64,000 bases of DNA from Coemansia sp. RSA 487 (GCA_027577595.1 JANBRJ010000005.1:248001-312000), one strand, 5' to 3'. Shown: positions 1-10,035, counted from the first letter of the stretch. The notes: a model not told the origin generated them from the sequence alone. Numbers and translations are program-made.

Positions 1-357
1 CTGCCTTTGTAATCCAATGCTAACTACACTTTGTGCGCACGTGATAAGACACACTGTTGCAGCTATTGTACTGGTAGAGCCAGATACCTCCTACGTTCTG
101 AATGGCTCAGCTCATGGCAGAGTCCAAAACCAAGCAGAACGGGTCTCTCCTGTTGCGAAACCCACAAACAGTCATTTCGTCACAATCCCCTCTCCCCGCT
201 GCTTCTCTCCATTGAAAACTTTTATGCGCAGCACTCCAGCACCAAAGCCTGCGCTTCGCTTTCTCTTTCTGTTTTCTCTGTTTATTATAATTTATTACAA
301 ACCTGCCTCCCTTTTTTGTTACCTACACGCCAAGAGCTGTAGAAACACACAAATAGC
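1..357. other. 5' flank of the UBE2T-like gene
   Basis: No gene is recognised here. The stretch is mixed in composition and becomes T- and C-rich from about 190 to 350, as expected of a promoter and leader in front of the start at 358. Short open frames are present but contain no recognisable domain. No clear TATA box was seen. Confidence 0.5.
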
Positions 358-2133
358 ATGGGGTCACAAAATGCACGGCTCATGAAGGAGTTCCGAATGC
401 TCCAGAAGGAGCTTCCACAAGGCATCATATGCACGCCCAGACACGAGCGGCTAGACAGCTACGAAGCGTCCATTGAAGGGCCGCCCAGCACGCCGTATGA
501 AAACGGCAGGTTCCTAATCGACGTCTCGCTCTCGTCGCGCTATCCGATAGAACCGCCGTCGCTAAAGTTCAAATCAAAGATATACCACCCAAACATTGAC
601 GACCACGGCAACATTTGCTTAGATGTACTAAAGTCTGGCAAGAAGGGCAGTTGGAATCCATCCTGGACACTTGGAAGAGTTCTTGTGGCGATGACTGTGC
701 TGCTAAGCACGCCGAATCCTTACGACCCGCTTATGCCCGAAATAGCTGACCAGCTGCTCAATGACCACGCAGGATTCGAGAGGACTGCAAGGGAGTGGAC
801 ATCCAAATACGCAATGGGCTTTAGCGACGATCCAGCAGAGTACATGGTCACGTCGCAGGAGCTTGCCCCGCAAACCCCAGAGAGACCAGCTCAGTCAGCT
901 GAATCCAACGAGCATACGTCGCAAGATGTGAATGCCAAATCAAATAGTCCAGCATCTCAGGCGGCAGTGGCGGTCAAGTGCGTCGCGCCAGCAGATCCAG
1001 CATCGCCGACAGCACCAACAAGGAAGAAGCTCGGTCTTTCGCGCAAATCATCGTCTTCCAGCCCCGATCCCGTAAACTCGCTTCCACCTTTGCCCGGAAA
1101 GCTCCCGGCAGCAGGCATCAGAAGACTGGGGCTTAGTCGCAACCGCAACGCACAAAGGCAGCAGAAGCAGCAGCAGTCCTCTCTGCCAAGACAATCAGTA
1201 GATGGCTCTTCCCAGGCAGAGTCGATAGAGTTGACAAGCGACGATTCAGGCAGCAGTGTCCTACCAAAATCTCGGCAGCTAGATCTATCACTGAGCCCGA
1301 AAGCCCGAAAGACCAGAGACGATTCTGACTCGCAGAGCAGAAAGCGCCAGAAGAAAGGCACCAACAGCTTATCAAGGATATTGGCAAGCAATCATAAGAA
1401 ACCAAAGCCAAAAGCAGCACAATTAAGCTCACAAGACAATGGCAAAAAATTGGAGAGCTCCCAAGAAAGCGTTGCTTCTCCATCACTGGCACAAAAAGTA
1501 GTAACACGCATAGCCAAATCAACGTTGCCAAAGACGGGCGTGCAAAGGGACGTGCTCTATAGCAAATACACACCTGGATCGGCCGCAAGCGAAGAGTCAG
1601 AAGAGATCTTGTTTATACACGACCCTGCTTGCTCCAGCGCAGATGAGATCAACAGCAGCATGGACTACGAGTGCTTGCTCAGTCCTGGAAAGAACGCTGG
1701 TAGCAGAAATACAGCTGGAAGTTACGATGATTCTGAGGGCCTCCCTACTGTCAAGGAGTCGCCGTTGCCTTCCAGCAGTCCTTTACTCCACGACGCTGAT
1801 AGAAATGGCACCGAGGGTGATGCTGCTGTTGTTGCATCTGATCAAGCTTGCTCAAGCCACGATGCAAAAGATAAAGCTACAGATATTGCAGGCAAAGTCG
1901 TTCCCAAAGCGACTACTGCTCCAAGCGCCCGGAGAAAGGAGAAGGGAAAAGCAGTCGATTTCTCTCGGCAAGCCACGTCCAATTGCAACGATGGAGATGG
2001 AGGAGGTTGCGATAAAGAACAGAAAGTACTATACGAGTCTCATTTTGGGCCGCTAGCGCTTGGGTTGCCGCCGATTCGTGTCAGTGCTCAGCGCAAATTA
2101 ATGCGACGCAGGGCTAGACTTGAGAATACGTAA
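358..2133 (+). CDS. UBE2T: UBE2T-like ubiquitin-conjugating enzyme (E2) with long disordered tail
   Basis: 591 residues. Residues 1-155 form a UBC fold closest to UBE2T, the E2 that works with FANCL to monoubiquitinate FANCD2/FANCI in the Fanconi DNA crosslink-repair pathway. Seen directly: the YHPNID motif, catalytic Cys87 in NICLDVLK, and Lys92, which corresponds to the autoubiquitination Lys91 of human UBE2T. The NPYDPLMPEIADQ segment after the active site also matches that family. Residues 160-591 are a low-complexity Ser/Gln/Lys-rich tail with several basic clusters; it ends in a hydrophobic stretch (FGPLALGLPPI) followed by a basic cluster. Human UBE2T has only about 40 residues after the fold, so a 430-residue tail is unusual. 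The start ATG sits just before the family's N-terminal helix. Nuclear role inferred. A generic E2 is possible, but the UBE2T match is good. Confidence 0.88.
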   Translation: MGSQNARLMKEFRMLQKELPQGIICTPRHERLDSYEASIEGPPSTPYENGRFLIDVSLSSRYPIEPPSLKFKSKIYHPNIDDHGNICLDVLKSGKKGSWNPSWTLGRVLVAMTVLLSTPNPYDPLMPEIADQLLNDHAGFERTAREWTSKYAMGFSDDPAEYMVTSQELAPQTPERPAQSAESNEHTSQDVNAKSNSPASQAAVAVKCVAPADPASPTAPTRKKLGLSRKSSSSSPDPVNSLPPLPGKLPAAGIRRLGLSRNRNAQRQQKQQQSSLPRQSVDGSSQAESIELTSDDSGSSVLPKSRQLDLSLSPKARKTRDDSDSQSRKRQKKGTNSLSRILASNHKKPKPKAAQLSSQDNGKKLESSQESVASPSLAQKVVTRIAKSTLPKTGVQRDVLYSKYTPGSAASEESEEILFIHDPACSSADEINSSMDYECLLSPGKNAGSRNTAGSYDDSEGLPTVKESPLPSSSPLLHDADRNGTEGDAAVVASDQACSSHDAKDKATDIAGKVVPKATTAPSARRKEKGKAVDFSRQATSNCNDGDGGGCDKEQKVLYESHFGPLALGLPPIRVSAQRKLMRRRARLENT

Positions 2134-2813
2134 AGATGAACCAGGCATAACTATCACCCTATCATCAGCACATGTAGATGTTCTCGAAATACAAATGCTT
2201 ACTAATGCAAGATAAAAGCGCAACGCCAACAACAGCAGCTGTTGCGGGTTGTTGAAAAAAAAACAGCTCTTTTGTATTAAAACTCGTTGGCTCTTTTTCT
2301 TTTCTCTTTAATCCTGCGAATACAATTTTTTCCTTCTTATTTTTAATGTTATCTTTTCTTGTATTATAGTTTTAGCTTTACACATAATATATACTCGGGT
2401 TTTTATCAATGGTGTCTTCCGAGCACACTCTGACTCCAGCAAGCCGAGGGGGATACACCCTGCTTCGGCACGACGAACCAACAACACAAGGCATGTATAG
2501 CTACAATCGGAGAAGTCACTCCATGGCATCCTTTGTTTGCAACCGATGAGAGTGAGGAAGGGCATGGTTCAAAGAAAAGGAGGGATATGTGCATTGTTAT
2601 AACCGATAGCAGTAACACTGCGCAAGCAAATATCGTTTTTGTCCGGGAGAGCAATTTATTCTTTAATATTGCTGCTCTCCTGGCGCTGTGCATTTTCTCT
2701 TTGTTATATGCTATAGTATATTGTATATCAATTTTGAATCTGCACCTACCCAACCTTGTTGCCTTCCTTGCCAGTTCCTGTCCGGTCATCCAAAGCGGGT
2801 ATTGATTAAACCA
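2134..2813. other. Intergenic spacer between UBE2T and OPT genes
   Basis: About 680 bases with no recognisable gene. It should hold the 3' end of the E2 gene and the promoter of the transporter. The reading frame of the transporter remains open upstream to an ATG at 2688, but those 42 extra residues are not transporter-like. A homopolymer A run lies near 2256-2265 and an AT-rich patch near 2330-2400. Confidence 0.5.
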
Positions 2814-5159
2814 ATGCAGATATCCAAGCTCATCCAAAAGCCTCCACTACGTATTCTTACTAAACTCCCTTGGACAGATTCTTTATCATGCGTAGATGAA
2901 AGCTACTCTGATCAGCCAGAGCAACAGCAGCAGCAGCAACAGCAGAAGCCCCAGAACAGGCGTCATAAAGTGGATACGTCGCAGCCACAGTTCACCTGGC
3001 GCGCAATTGTTGTTGGGCTTTTGTTTGGCACAATTTTATGCTTTTCGAACCTCTGGTTTGGACTGCAAAGCGGATGGATCTCGATGATGAGTTTGCAGTC
3101 GTCACTGGTCGGATTTGCTGTATTCAAGGCATTCGAGCATGTGTTGGATATTCCGTTTGGCCCAGCCGAAAACGTCGTGCTCCAGTCAACCGCTGTAGCA
3201 ACAGCAACGATGCCCTTAGCTGGAGGGTTTGTCGGTATTCTCCCTGCCCTCAAGATGCTGGACGATAAGGAGGCAGGAGGTTCACGTACTGTGTTAAATT
3301 ATGGTCAGCTCTGCGCATGGGGGCTGGCATTGACGTTCTTTGGTGTGTTTTTTGCAATCCCGTTGCGCAAGCAGACGATTATTCGAGAAAAGCTACGCTT
3401 TCCTTCTGGGACCGCCACTGCCCAGATGATTAGTGTCTTGCACAAGCGTCCTGACCCGACTATCGAAAGTGAATACCAGGAATCAACTGTTGCTGAATCC
3501 GACAGTGCGCTAGTATCCGATGCTGAGGAGGATATAACTGTTGAAAGACAATCTGTGCCAGAGAACGAGGTAGTCTTTGTCGACGATGTCAAGTGGGCAA
3601 CCAAGCTATTTACACTATTTAGCGCGTTTATTCTGTCAGGGATATATGCGCTGCTTGCGCACTTTTTTCCGATAATCTCTGCGCTGCCTGTTTTTGGAGT
3701 CTATCTGTCAAAGGAGTGGGCCTGGAACCTGATGCCGTCGCTAAGCTATGCCGGGCAGGGGATAATCATGGGCTTGCCGACATGCGTGTGGATGCTGGTC
3801 GGCTCGCTTGTTGGATGGGGGATACTCTCGCCTCTGGCCAAGAACGAAGGATGGGCGCCAGGCCCTGTCTCGGACTGGAAAGACGGTAGCCGTGGGTGGA
3901 TTCTATGGATATCTCTTGCCGTGATGATTTCCGAAAGCCTGATATCGCTTGGACTGGTCTGTGCAAAGGAGATTTATATATTGTATTCTCGGTTTCAGTC
4001 TCGTATGACTCATTCCAGATCTAGATTTCACGAGGAGCAACAACAGCAGCAACAACAGCATTATCAAGACGAAGTGCCGACACAGACAAACAACGCGCAT
4101 ATGCGTTCTGGATTATTGGACAGCTCACCCAACCCAACCAAACAAACCAAAAGCAATGGGCCTGCATTGAAAGACGAAGACACCGATGAAGTAGATCCGC
4201 GCTTTCTAGTTCCTGGGTGGATTACATGGGGCGGACTTGGGGCATCGACAGTCTTGTGCATGGGAATAGTCAAGGCATTGTTCGACGTGCCAATGTACGA
4301 CACCTTGATTGCGGTTGCGCTGGCGCTACCATTGGCCGTCCTCGGCGTCCGTGCTCTGGGTGAGACCGATCTGAACCCTGTTTCCGGTATTGGTAAAGTA
4401 TCACAGGTTGTGTTTGCTGGCGTTATGCCTGGAAATCTGGTTGGCAACCTTGTTGCTGGAGGCATTGCAGAGGCCGGCGCACAGCAGGCAGGCGATCTGA
4501 TGCAAGACCTGAAGACCGGTCATCTCCTCAACGCATCACCGCGGGCACAGTTCTCAGGACAGATCATAGGTAGCATGTTCAGTGTGTTTGTGACTGCTGG
4601 TGCGTATTTATTGTACACCAGAGTATATCCCATCCCTGGGCCGCAGTTTCCCGTGCCAACAGCGCAAGTCTGGCTGGACATGGCGCGGCTCGTCAACGGA
4701 CACCCACTGCCGCCACATGTGTGGCCGTTCATCATTGCTTTTGCGGCGCTGTTCTTCGTGCTCCCGATCGGCGCCTTGGTGCTTGGCATGCATGGCAGCA
4801 AGATTGTGTATGTTGGTCGATGGTCATTCCAAACAGCGACTCTGCAACGCTGGTGGCCAAGCGGAATTGCCTTTGCCATCGGTATTTACAACACTCCCAA
4901 CTTTACGCTGATGCGTGCAATCGGCGCAATCGTCACAACCGCCGTCACCGAGATCATTGTGTCAAGAGACAACAGCAACAAAAGCCAAACATCGCAGGCT
5001 GCTGTTGCTATCAGCAATTCGGCTGCAATGCAGGCCAACCAGGAAGCGATGCTTCGTCGCAAGATTGGGATGATGGCGATTATCCTTGCCAGCGGCTTTG
5101 TGCTTGGTGAGGGCACGTTCTCATTCTTCATTCTTCTTTCGCAGGCCTTTTCCAGCTAG
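2814..5159 (+). CDS. OPT-family oligopeptide/metal-chelate transporter
   Basis: 781 residues from the chosen ATG. It is a multi-pass membrane protein of the OPT family, proton-coupled carriers of small peptides, glutathione or metal chelates at plasma or organelle membranes. Seen: many hydrophobic segments from about residue 60 to the end, the early block FGPAENVVLQSTAVATATM, the RFPSGTATAQMI block, the PGNLVGNLVAGGIAEAGAQQ block and a conserved LGEGTFSF-like C-terminus. Two hydrophilic loops interrupt it: an acidic loop near residues 215-255 and a Gln-rich loop near 405-460. A second Gln run lies near residue 38. The upstream ATG at 2688 would add 42 Cys-rich residues, and I judge it less likely. 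This branch resembles the group including bacterial and fungal OPT proteins rather than the classic Opt1/Opt2 tetrapeptide carriers; substrate is not predictable. Confidence 0.85.
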   Translation: MQISKLIQKPPLRILTKLPWTDSLSCVDESYSDQPEQQQQQQQQKPQNRRHKVDTSQPQFTWRAIVVGLLFGTILCFSNLWFGLQSGWISMMSLQSSLVGFAVFKAFEHVLDIPFGPAENVVLQSTAVATATMPLAGGFVGILPALKMLDDKEAGGSRTVLNYGQLCAWGLALTFFGVFFAIPLRKQTIIREKLRFPSGTATAQMISVLHKRPDPTIESEYQESTVAESDSALVSDAEEDITVERQSVPENEVVFVDDVKWATKLFTLFSAFILSGIYALLAHFFPIISALPVFGVYLSKEWAWNLMPSLSYAGQGIIMGLPTCVWMLVGSLVGWGILSPLAKNEGWAPGPVSDWKDGSRGWILWISLAVMISESLISLGLVCAKEIYILYSRFQSRMTHSRSRFHEEQQQQQQQHYQDEVPTQTNNAHMRSGLLDSSPNPTKQTKSNGPALKDEDTDEVDPRFLVPGWITWGGLGASTVLCMGIVKALFDVPMYDTLIAVALALPLAVLGVRALGETDLNPVSGIGKVSQVVFAGVMPGNLVGNLVAGGIAEAGAQQAGDLMQDLKTGHLLNASPRAQFSGQIIGSMFSVFVTAGAYLLYTRVYPIPGPQFPVPTAQVWLDMARLVNGHPLPPHVWPFIIAFAALFFVLPIGALVLGMHGSKIVYVGRWSFQTATLQRWWPSGIAFAIGIYNTPNFTLMRAIGAIVTTAVTEIIVSRDNSNKSQTSQAAVAISNSAAMQANQEAMLRRKIGMMAIILASGFVLGEGTFSFFILLSQAFSS

Positions 5160-5299
5160 TTGTAGTTGGGACTATTTTGATTTAATATTTGCGATCAACA
5201 GATTAACAAACAAAATGTAGAAAATCTGATTCAAATTTTAGAGTGTGAAAAAAAGCGAAAACAGAGGAATAACCTGAAAATGGCAGCAGCACTGGCCGT

Positions 5300-5500
5300 G
5301 AATCCATCTTTTCTGTTTTGTCTATATCGCATTTGGTTATTTATCAAGACAAAAAATGGTAACGCATCCAACTTGTGTTAGAGTCGAATCCGTCAGTAGC
5401 GGCTGTAGAGCATACTCTGGGAGGTTATTATGAGCGAACAGACCAACAACCCTGGATAGGAGTTTAATGGATACGCCTGTACTTTTGCAGCGATGGATTC
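5300..5500. promoter_or_regulatory. Cluster of ATGGATWC elements at the RPS24 start and intron 1
   Basis: Three copies of a shared element surround the RPS24 start: GAATCCATC (reverse orientation) at 5300-5308, ATGGATACGCCT at 5467-5478, and GATGGATTCGC from 5492. The same elements recur around RPL14 at 17.3-17.6 kb. By eye, the 9-mer GATGGATTC, in either orientation, occurs six times in the window: five in the two ribosomal-protein 5' regions and one inside the E2 coding sequence at 654-662. A role as a ribosomal-protein gene regulator is inference. Confidence 0.45.
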
Positions 5501-6538
5501 GCTATTGCAAAAGCGAGCACAAAGGACAGTGTTGGGGAAGAGCATGGAAATCTGCAGAGCTTTAGAAAACGCGTAATTAGGACAATTCAGGGGGTTTGGC
5601 GAATTTCACATTTAGAGCTTTTAAGAATTTACATTCATGGAATGTCGTTCCTAGCGTCTGACTATTTATGTTTACAAAGCGCGACAGAAACTGAAGCTTT
5701 TCTGAGAAGATTGAAAGGAAAGCAAGCCAGCACGGATTCGGCAAAAGAACTAATCAGTCTGGAGAAGGACTTGCCTCTGTAAACACACCGCCAAATCTTC
5801 CCAACTTTACTCCTTCCGCCTTTGTGAAAGTGTGCTCTCACCGCTCCGACGTTTTCTCCCCCTTTGGAATCCAGAAACAGTAGCTTGGACTGGGTGCGAT
5901 TTTCCAGCTGTATGGAAAGCTGGCAGTTTGGTTTCATGCTATACCTTTGTGAAGCTGTGACCGTTTATCTAATTCGACGCGATTCCTTCTACTTGACACA
6001 CTTTTTTATTTGAAATTGTAGGCTGACGCTTCTACCGTTACCATCAGGACTCGCAAGTTCATGACCAACCGCTTGCTTCAGCGCAAGCAGATGGTAAGTT
6101 TACTGATATTAGACGAGCGTCGTGTGTAAGATGGATGGTGCTTGAAAAGTGTTTGCTAATCTGCAGTTTCTATCTTGACCTACTTTACCAAATTGCTAAC
6201 AAAGCGTGTAGGTCATTGAGATCATTCACCCCAACCTTGCCAACCTCAGCAAGGCAGATGTCAGTCAGAAGCTCGGCAAGCTCTTCAAGTCTGAGCCCGA
6301 CCTTGTGTTCCCATTCGGATTCCGCACCCAGTTCGGAGGAGGCAGGTCCACCGGATTTGCGCTGATCTACGACTCGATGGAGGCCGCCATGAAGTTCGAG
6401 CCCAAGTTCCGCCTTGTTCGCCAGAAGCTTGCTACGACCGAGCAGAAGTCGCGCAAGCAGCGCAGGGATGCCAAGAACCGCAGAAAGAAGCTCCGCGGTA
6501 CCGCCAAGGACAAGAAGAAGGTCAAGAAGCAGAAGTAA
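5356..6538 (+). CDS. RPS24: Ribosomal protein eS24 (three exons)
   Basis: Small-subunit ribosomal protein eS24. Exon 2 is 6022-6093 (24 codons, reading TVTIRTRKFMTNRLLQRKQM) and exon 3 is 6212-6538 (108 residues plus stop, with FGFRTQFGGGRSTGFALIYDS and a Lys/Arg-rich tail). Intron 2 (6094-6211) has donor GTAAGT, a TGCTAAC branch site near 6194-6200 and acceptor GTGTAG. Exon 2 begins in frame with Ala and needs an upstream start. The only nearby ATG followed by GT is 5356-5358 (donor GTAACG), which gives an ATG-only exon 1 and a 663-bp intron ending TTGTAG at 6021. The spliced product is 133 residues, the same length as human eS24. Exons 2 and 3 are firm; exon 1 is inferred and its donor is not the commonest form. 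The gene is convergent with the Mpo1-like gene. Confidence 0.85.
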
Positions 6539-6757
6539 ACAAAATATCTGTAGGAAAGCGTCAACTTGGATTTTTGCTTTTTTTTTTCTTATCACAAAGA
6601 AGGTATATTTTGTCTTCATTTCTACAACAAACAAATTCAGCCATTTTTGCCATTTGCTTTAATTGCACTTGCGTTACCATTACCTGTTGCAAAGAGAATA
6701 TTAATACGAAAGAAATGAGATAGGAGCCCCTTTAGTTGATTATGAATTATAAATCAC

Positions 6758-7363
6758 TCAACTGCGCTTGTTGGCTTTCAGGCTGCGACGGAAGGCAAGG
6801 ATTCGGGAACCAATTTCGCTGCGCAGTTGGCGGTGGAGCTCGGGACGGTAGCCACAGGAAAACAGAACCTCAAGGAAAACAAAGAAGGGAGCCATGACCA
6901 GGGCTTGCATGAGGTTATCAATGAGAGCGGGAGCGCGTTTCTCGAAAACGCCATGGCCGACGAATTGCGCAACCCAGGCAACGACAAAGACGCCCAGGAG
7001 CACCTTGGTGGCCTCGGGGGAGCTGAGTGCGTACTCTTGGCTAGACACAAGGATGGCGTACAACAACGGGGCGACCAGGAGCCCAGCCACTTGGTCCAGG
7101 GCGATGTAGAAGAGCGAGCATCCGAGCATGTAAATAGCTGAGAAGTTTGGCAGAGGATTGGGACCTGGCAGCTTCGAGAGCGCAGAGTCGACGACCGACG
7201 GATACGTGAACAGCTGCTGCGGTGTCAGTGCCGCGGCCAACCCAGTGGAGCACCAGAGGATCGTTGGCACGAATAGCATGTGGATGGCGATGTTGACCTT
7301 GTTGGCATGGTACTCGCCGTACTTGGAAAATTCGCTTTTGATGTCGAATACGCTGCCTGCCAT
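6758..7363 (-). CDS. MPO1: Mpo1-like 2-hydroxy fatty acid dioxygenase (DUF962)
   Basis: 201 residues, an ER-membrane protein of the DUF962/YGL010w family. Yeast Mpo1 is an Fe(II)-dependent dioxygenase that removes one carbon from 2-hydroxy fatty acids during phytosphingosine breakdown. Seen: the N-terminal signature with His19, Asn21, Asn24 and His28 (YGEYHANKVNIAIH), four hydrophobic segments, and the second signature around His137 (QFVGHGVFEKRAPAL). The length matches the yeast protein. The ATG is immediately before the conserved start. It is convergent with RPS24 and separated from it by about 220 bases. Function is transferred from the family; motif conservation makes the assignment strong. 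Confidence 0.88.
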   Translation of the reverse strand: MAGSVFDIKSEFSKYGEYHANKVNIAIHMLFVPTILWCSTGLAAALTPQQLFTYPSVVDSALSKLPGPNPLPNFSAIYMLGCSLFYIALDQVAGLLVAPLLYAILVSSQEYALSSPEATKVLLGVFVVAWVAQFVGHGVFEKRAPALIDNLMQALVMAPFFVFLEVLFSCGYRPELHRQLRSEIGSRILAFRRSLKANKRS

Positions 7364-7751
7364 TGTGCGTGTTTTTTTTCTTTGGGTTTAGTGCGTAAAT
7401 ATAATATAAAAAAGTACAGTTGAAAATATTATTATTCAAACGAAAGTGGAGATGAGAGATGGCGGGCCAACAACAATCCAAGCCAAACCCTTTGATAGAC
7501 CTGGCCTGTGTTTACGAACAAAAGGATTTTTTGCTCCGCATTCAGCCACGGAGAAGAGGGAAGCCCCTACCAGACTTTTATCACAAGCATTTGATTTCCC
7601 CTGTCCTCGTGATCATCTTTGAAAATTACACCAACAGATAGAAATGAAGCGACGTTTGCACAGGAAAGCGATAAATGTGTGATAAACAAAAAAACAATTC
7701 AATAGCAGGAAATTAAAAAATATCAAGTAGCCAAAAAGCAAATTCAACTTT
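7364..7751. other. Spacer between Mpo1-like and surface-protein genes
   Basis: About 390 bases. No gene recognised. It should contain the promoter of the Mpo1-like gene (AT-rich near 7395-7440) and the 3' end of the GPI-anchored protein gene, whose stop is at 7752-7754. Confidence 0.5.
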
Positions 7752-9260
7752 TCATGCCGAAAGAAGCGCAGTGCCAGCCGCTGCAAGCACAAGCGAGACG
7801 ATGACAGACACATGGCTGTACGAAGCAATGAGCTGAGCGGGAGCTGCGCTAGATGAGCTGCCGCCGGCCGAATTCCCATCGTCGCCATTGATGACCTCAG
7901 ACTTTGAGATGTCGTAGATAAGATCCTGGGTCTGGTTCTCGTCGACCCCCGAGTACGCGGCATCAGACGGGTTGGCAGACTGGAATTCCAGCGACGAGCA
8001 CTGCTGTGCAGGGTCAGCAAGCTGCGCATACATATCGGTGCAGTTGGAGGCGGTGACAACAGAGACAGAGTCGTTGGCAGCCATGTTACGGAACCAGATG
8101 TGCTTGTATCCGGCGTCGATGAACTTGGGGTGTGCCACGCCAATCAGGTCCTGGAGGAGCGCGTCGGCAAAGACGATCGGCGTCTCGAACCATGCCAGAC
8201 CACCGGCTGTGCTCTGGATGCGGTCGGGGCGGAAGACACGCCCCGTGGAGACCCACGAGTAGCTGGAGTCGGCGGTGGGGTTGCTGATACCATAGTTGCC
8301 GAGCAGGTCTTTGTACGAGTAGGAGACGAACGACTCGTCGATGACAATGTCGACGTCCTCCAGGGCGTCCAGGAATGCCTGCGCTGTGCTGAAGATCGTC
8401 GCCTGCGGACCCGTCGTGTTGAGCATGCGGGCGCCAGCGTCGCGCACAATGTCGTACTTGTAGTCGGCAAACGAGATCTGCCAGTACGCGGTGTTGTTGT
8501 TGAACTCGGTGGGCGCCGCATACGACGTCCATGCAACGACTGGGCGGATGTCGTTGTACTCGGTGGTTGCCTTGGTGGTGAGGCACTCGTAGTTGGACTC
8601 AATCTGGTCGAACAGCGTGTTGGCGCGCTCCTCGGCGTTGAAGAAGGCCGCAAAGAACTTGAGCCATTCAGTGCGTCCCAGCACGCTTGACTCCAGATAC
8701 TCGGACGAAATCACTGTGTTGTTGGTATTGTCGTCCTCGCCGTCAACCATGTTGAAGACGACGTCGTTGGCCAGCTCCTGTGCGTCAGCTGCGGTCTCGT
8801 TGGCATCGTTGAACGGCTTGATCACCTCCTCAAGCAGTTCCTGCAGGCACGGCGATACTACGCTTGATGCGGTACCCAGGTTTTGGAGCGTGTTCTGCAC
8901 CCCAAGCGCCTGGATAAATATGTTCACCGACGTCGACCACGACGCTGTCTTGCTGACCGGGACCTGAATGTACGCTTGCGCATCTGCGACGTCAGGCTTC
9001 GTCGATCCACATTGGTAAAGCACATACGTGTTGTTGGTCGACAGGTTGTTGAGCACCTTGTATGTGCTCTTGTACTCGATGGTAAACAGCGTCGCATGCT
9101 TCACGTCGCTCTTTGTTTGGTACTGGTCGCCTGTCTCCGAGGAGCTGATGCATGTGGTGCTCTGGAGCCCGGATGTCGAAATGCTGTTATCGTTCGCTGT
9201 GGCTGCATGTGCCGAGGTGGCAAGGACCGCAGCCAATGTGGCTAGTGCCTGAAGCTTCAT
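7752..9260 (-). CDS. GPI-anchored secreted protein related to bacterial periplasmic (siderophore/cobalamin-type) binding proteins
   Basis: 502 residues. Start is the ATG giving MKLQALATLAAVLATSAHA, a good signal peptide; the frame stays open only to a TTG five codons upstream. The C-terminus has a Ser/Ala-rich spacer and a hydrophobic tail ending the protein, typical of a GPI anchor. The body has the two-lobed pattern of the helical-backbone metal-receptor family: a strand YVLYQCG, then a substituted domain with IQVPVSKTASWSTSVNIFIQALGV, a long linking helix with NAEERANTLFDQIE, and a second lobe with VVAWTSYA, DIVIDESF and the terminal KHIWFRNM. At least eight N-glycosylation sequons and several Cys residues are visible. 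In bacteria such proteins deliver chelated iron, haem or cobalamin to ABC importers, which this locus does not encode. The ligand is unknown; family membership is inferred from pattern, not a search. Confidence 0.65.
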   Translation of the reverse strand: MKLQALATLAAVLATSAHAATANDNSISTSGLQSTTCISSSETGDQYQTKSDVKHATLFTIEYKSTYKVLNNLSTNNTYVLYQCGSTKPDVADAQAYIQVPVSKTASWSTSVNIFIQALGVQNTLQNLGTASSVVSPCLQELLEEVIKPFNDANETAADAQELANDVVFNMVDGEDDNTNNTVISSEYLESSVLGRTEWLKFFAAFFNAEERANTLFDQIESNYECLTTKATTEYNDIRPVVAWTSYAAPTEFNNNTAYWQISFADYKYDIVRDAGARMLNTTGPQATIFSTAQAFLDALEDVDIVIDESFVSYSYKDLLGNYGISNPTADSSYSWVSTGRVFRPDRIQSTAGGLAWFETPIVFADALLQDLIGVAHPKFIDAGYKHIWFRNMAANDSVSVVTASNCTDMYAQLADPAQQCSSLEFQSANPSDAAYSGVDENQTQDLIYDISKSEVINGDDGNSAGGSSSSAAPAQLIASYSHVSVIVSLVLAAAGTALLSA

Positions 9261-9275
9261 TGCCGGAACTATCAA

Positions 9276-10035
9276 AGTAGAGTATTAGACAATTGAAAAG
9301 GTTTAATAGATAGTAGTGCAGAGAAAAGGTAGTTGACAGCTGTGCAACTGCAAGGCTTGCTTTTATACACAGAGAGGATGTCAAGATAACGAAGGCGCCA
9401 AAAATTTTCTCTGCAAAATCAAAAATCGTCTGTGCGGAACTGCGAACAGGAAACATCCCTCCCTCACTCATGTCAGCCAAAAAGGAAGTATTGGCGTCCG
9501 CGTTACACAATTAAAGTGGAGCCAAGCAGTGCGCTTTTTTGGCCTCTTTGGAAATCCATTGGGTCAACAATTATCGAAGCAAACATTTTATGTTTTAAAT
9601 CTTTTTTTCGCTCTACCTGTTTCAAGACAAAAGACGCCCATGTGCATGTACATTGCAGCTTCATATCTCTCGCATTTACACTTTATCCACATTTCAATCA
9701 AGGAAAACCTAAGCAATAGCTGTTTCAAACGACCAAGGGATACATTACAAACAGGCTCATGGTTAGAAAAGCACAGAAAGAGATGGATCTCATCGATAAC
9801 AACCATGAAAACTGCATCCAGTCACGGTGTGAAATTGGGATTGACTAGCAGAAATCCCAACAAATACCAAAACAGCTCACACCATTGAAAATCAGTTTCT
9901 CCTCCCCTCCAAAACGGATTCCAGTTACTCTCAAAATGCACATCAATTGCTTCTGCACAATGCAAAATGTGAAAATACGTTATTTTAAAAGTTTTGGAGA
10001 ATAAAAGTAAATGACAAAAGCAGAGAAGCTTGATC
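9276..10035. other. Spacer between surface-protein gene and NSP1
   Basis: About 760 bases. It contains the TATA box of the surface-protein gene near 9360 and the 3' region of NSP1. Nothing else is recognised; small open frames here have no domain character. Confidence 0.5.
9360..9367 (-). promoter_or_regulatory. TATA box of the GPI-anchored protein gene
   Basis: Reads TATAAAAG on the minus strand, about 100 bases upstream of the ATG at 9260. Spacing and sequence fit a core promoter. Confidence 0.6.

Noticed and set aside
957-1391. 144-codon minus-strand frame inside the E2 gene tail
   Set aside because: Antisense shadow of the disordered Ser/Gln/Lys-rich tail; no domain support.
2688-2813. 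Alternative N-terminal extension of the OPT transporter
   Set aside because: The 42 extra residues are Cys-rich, unrelated to the family, and probably leader sequence; the ATG at 2814 gives a normal start.
5381-5392. GAGTCGAATCC resembling a tRNA T-loop
   Set aside because: The loop should read GTTCGAATC; no acceptor stem, anticodon stem or A box was found nearby.
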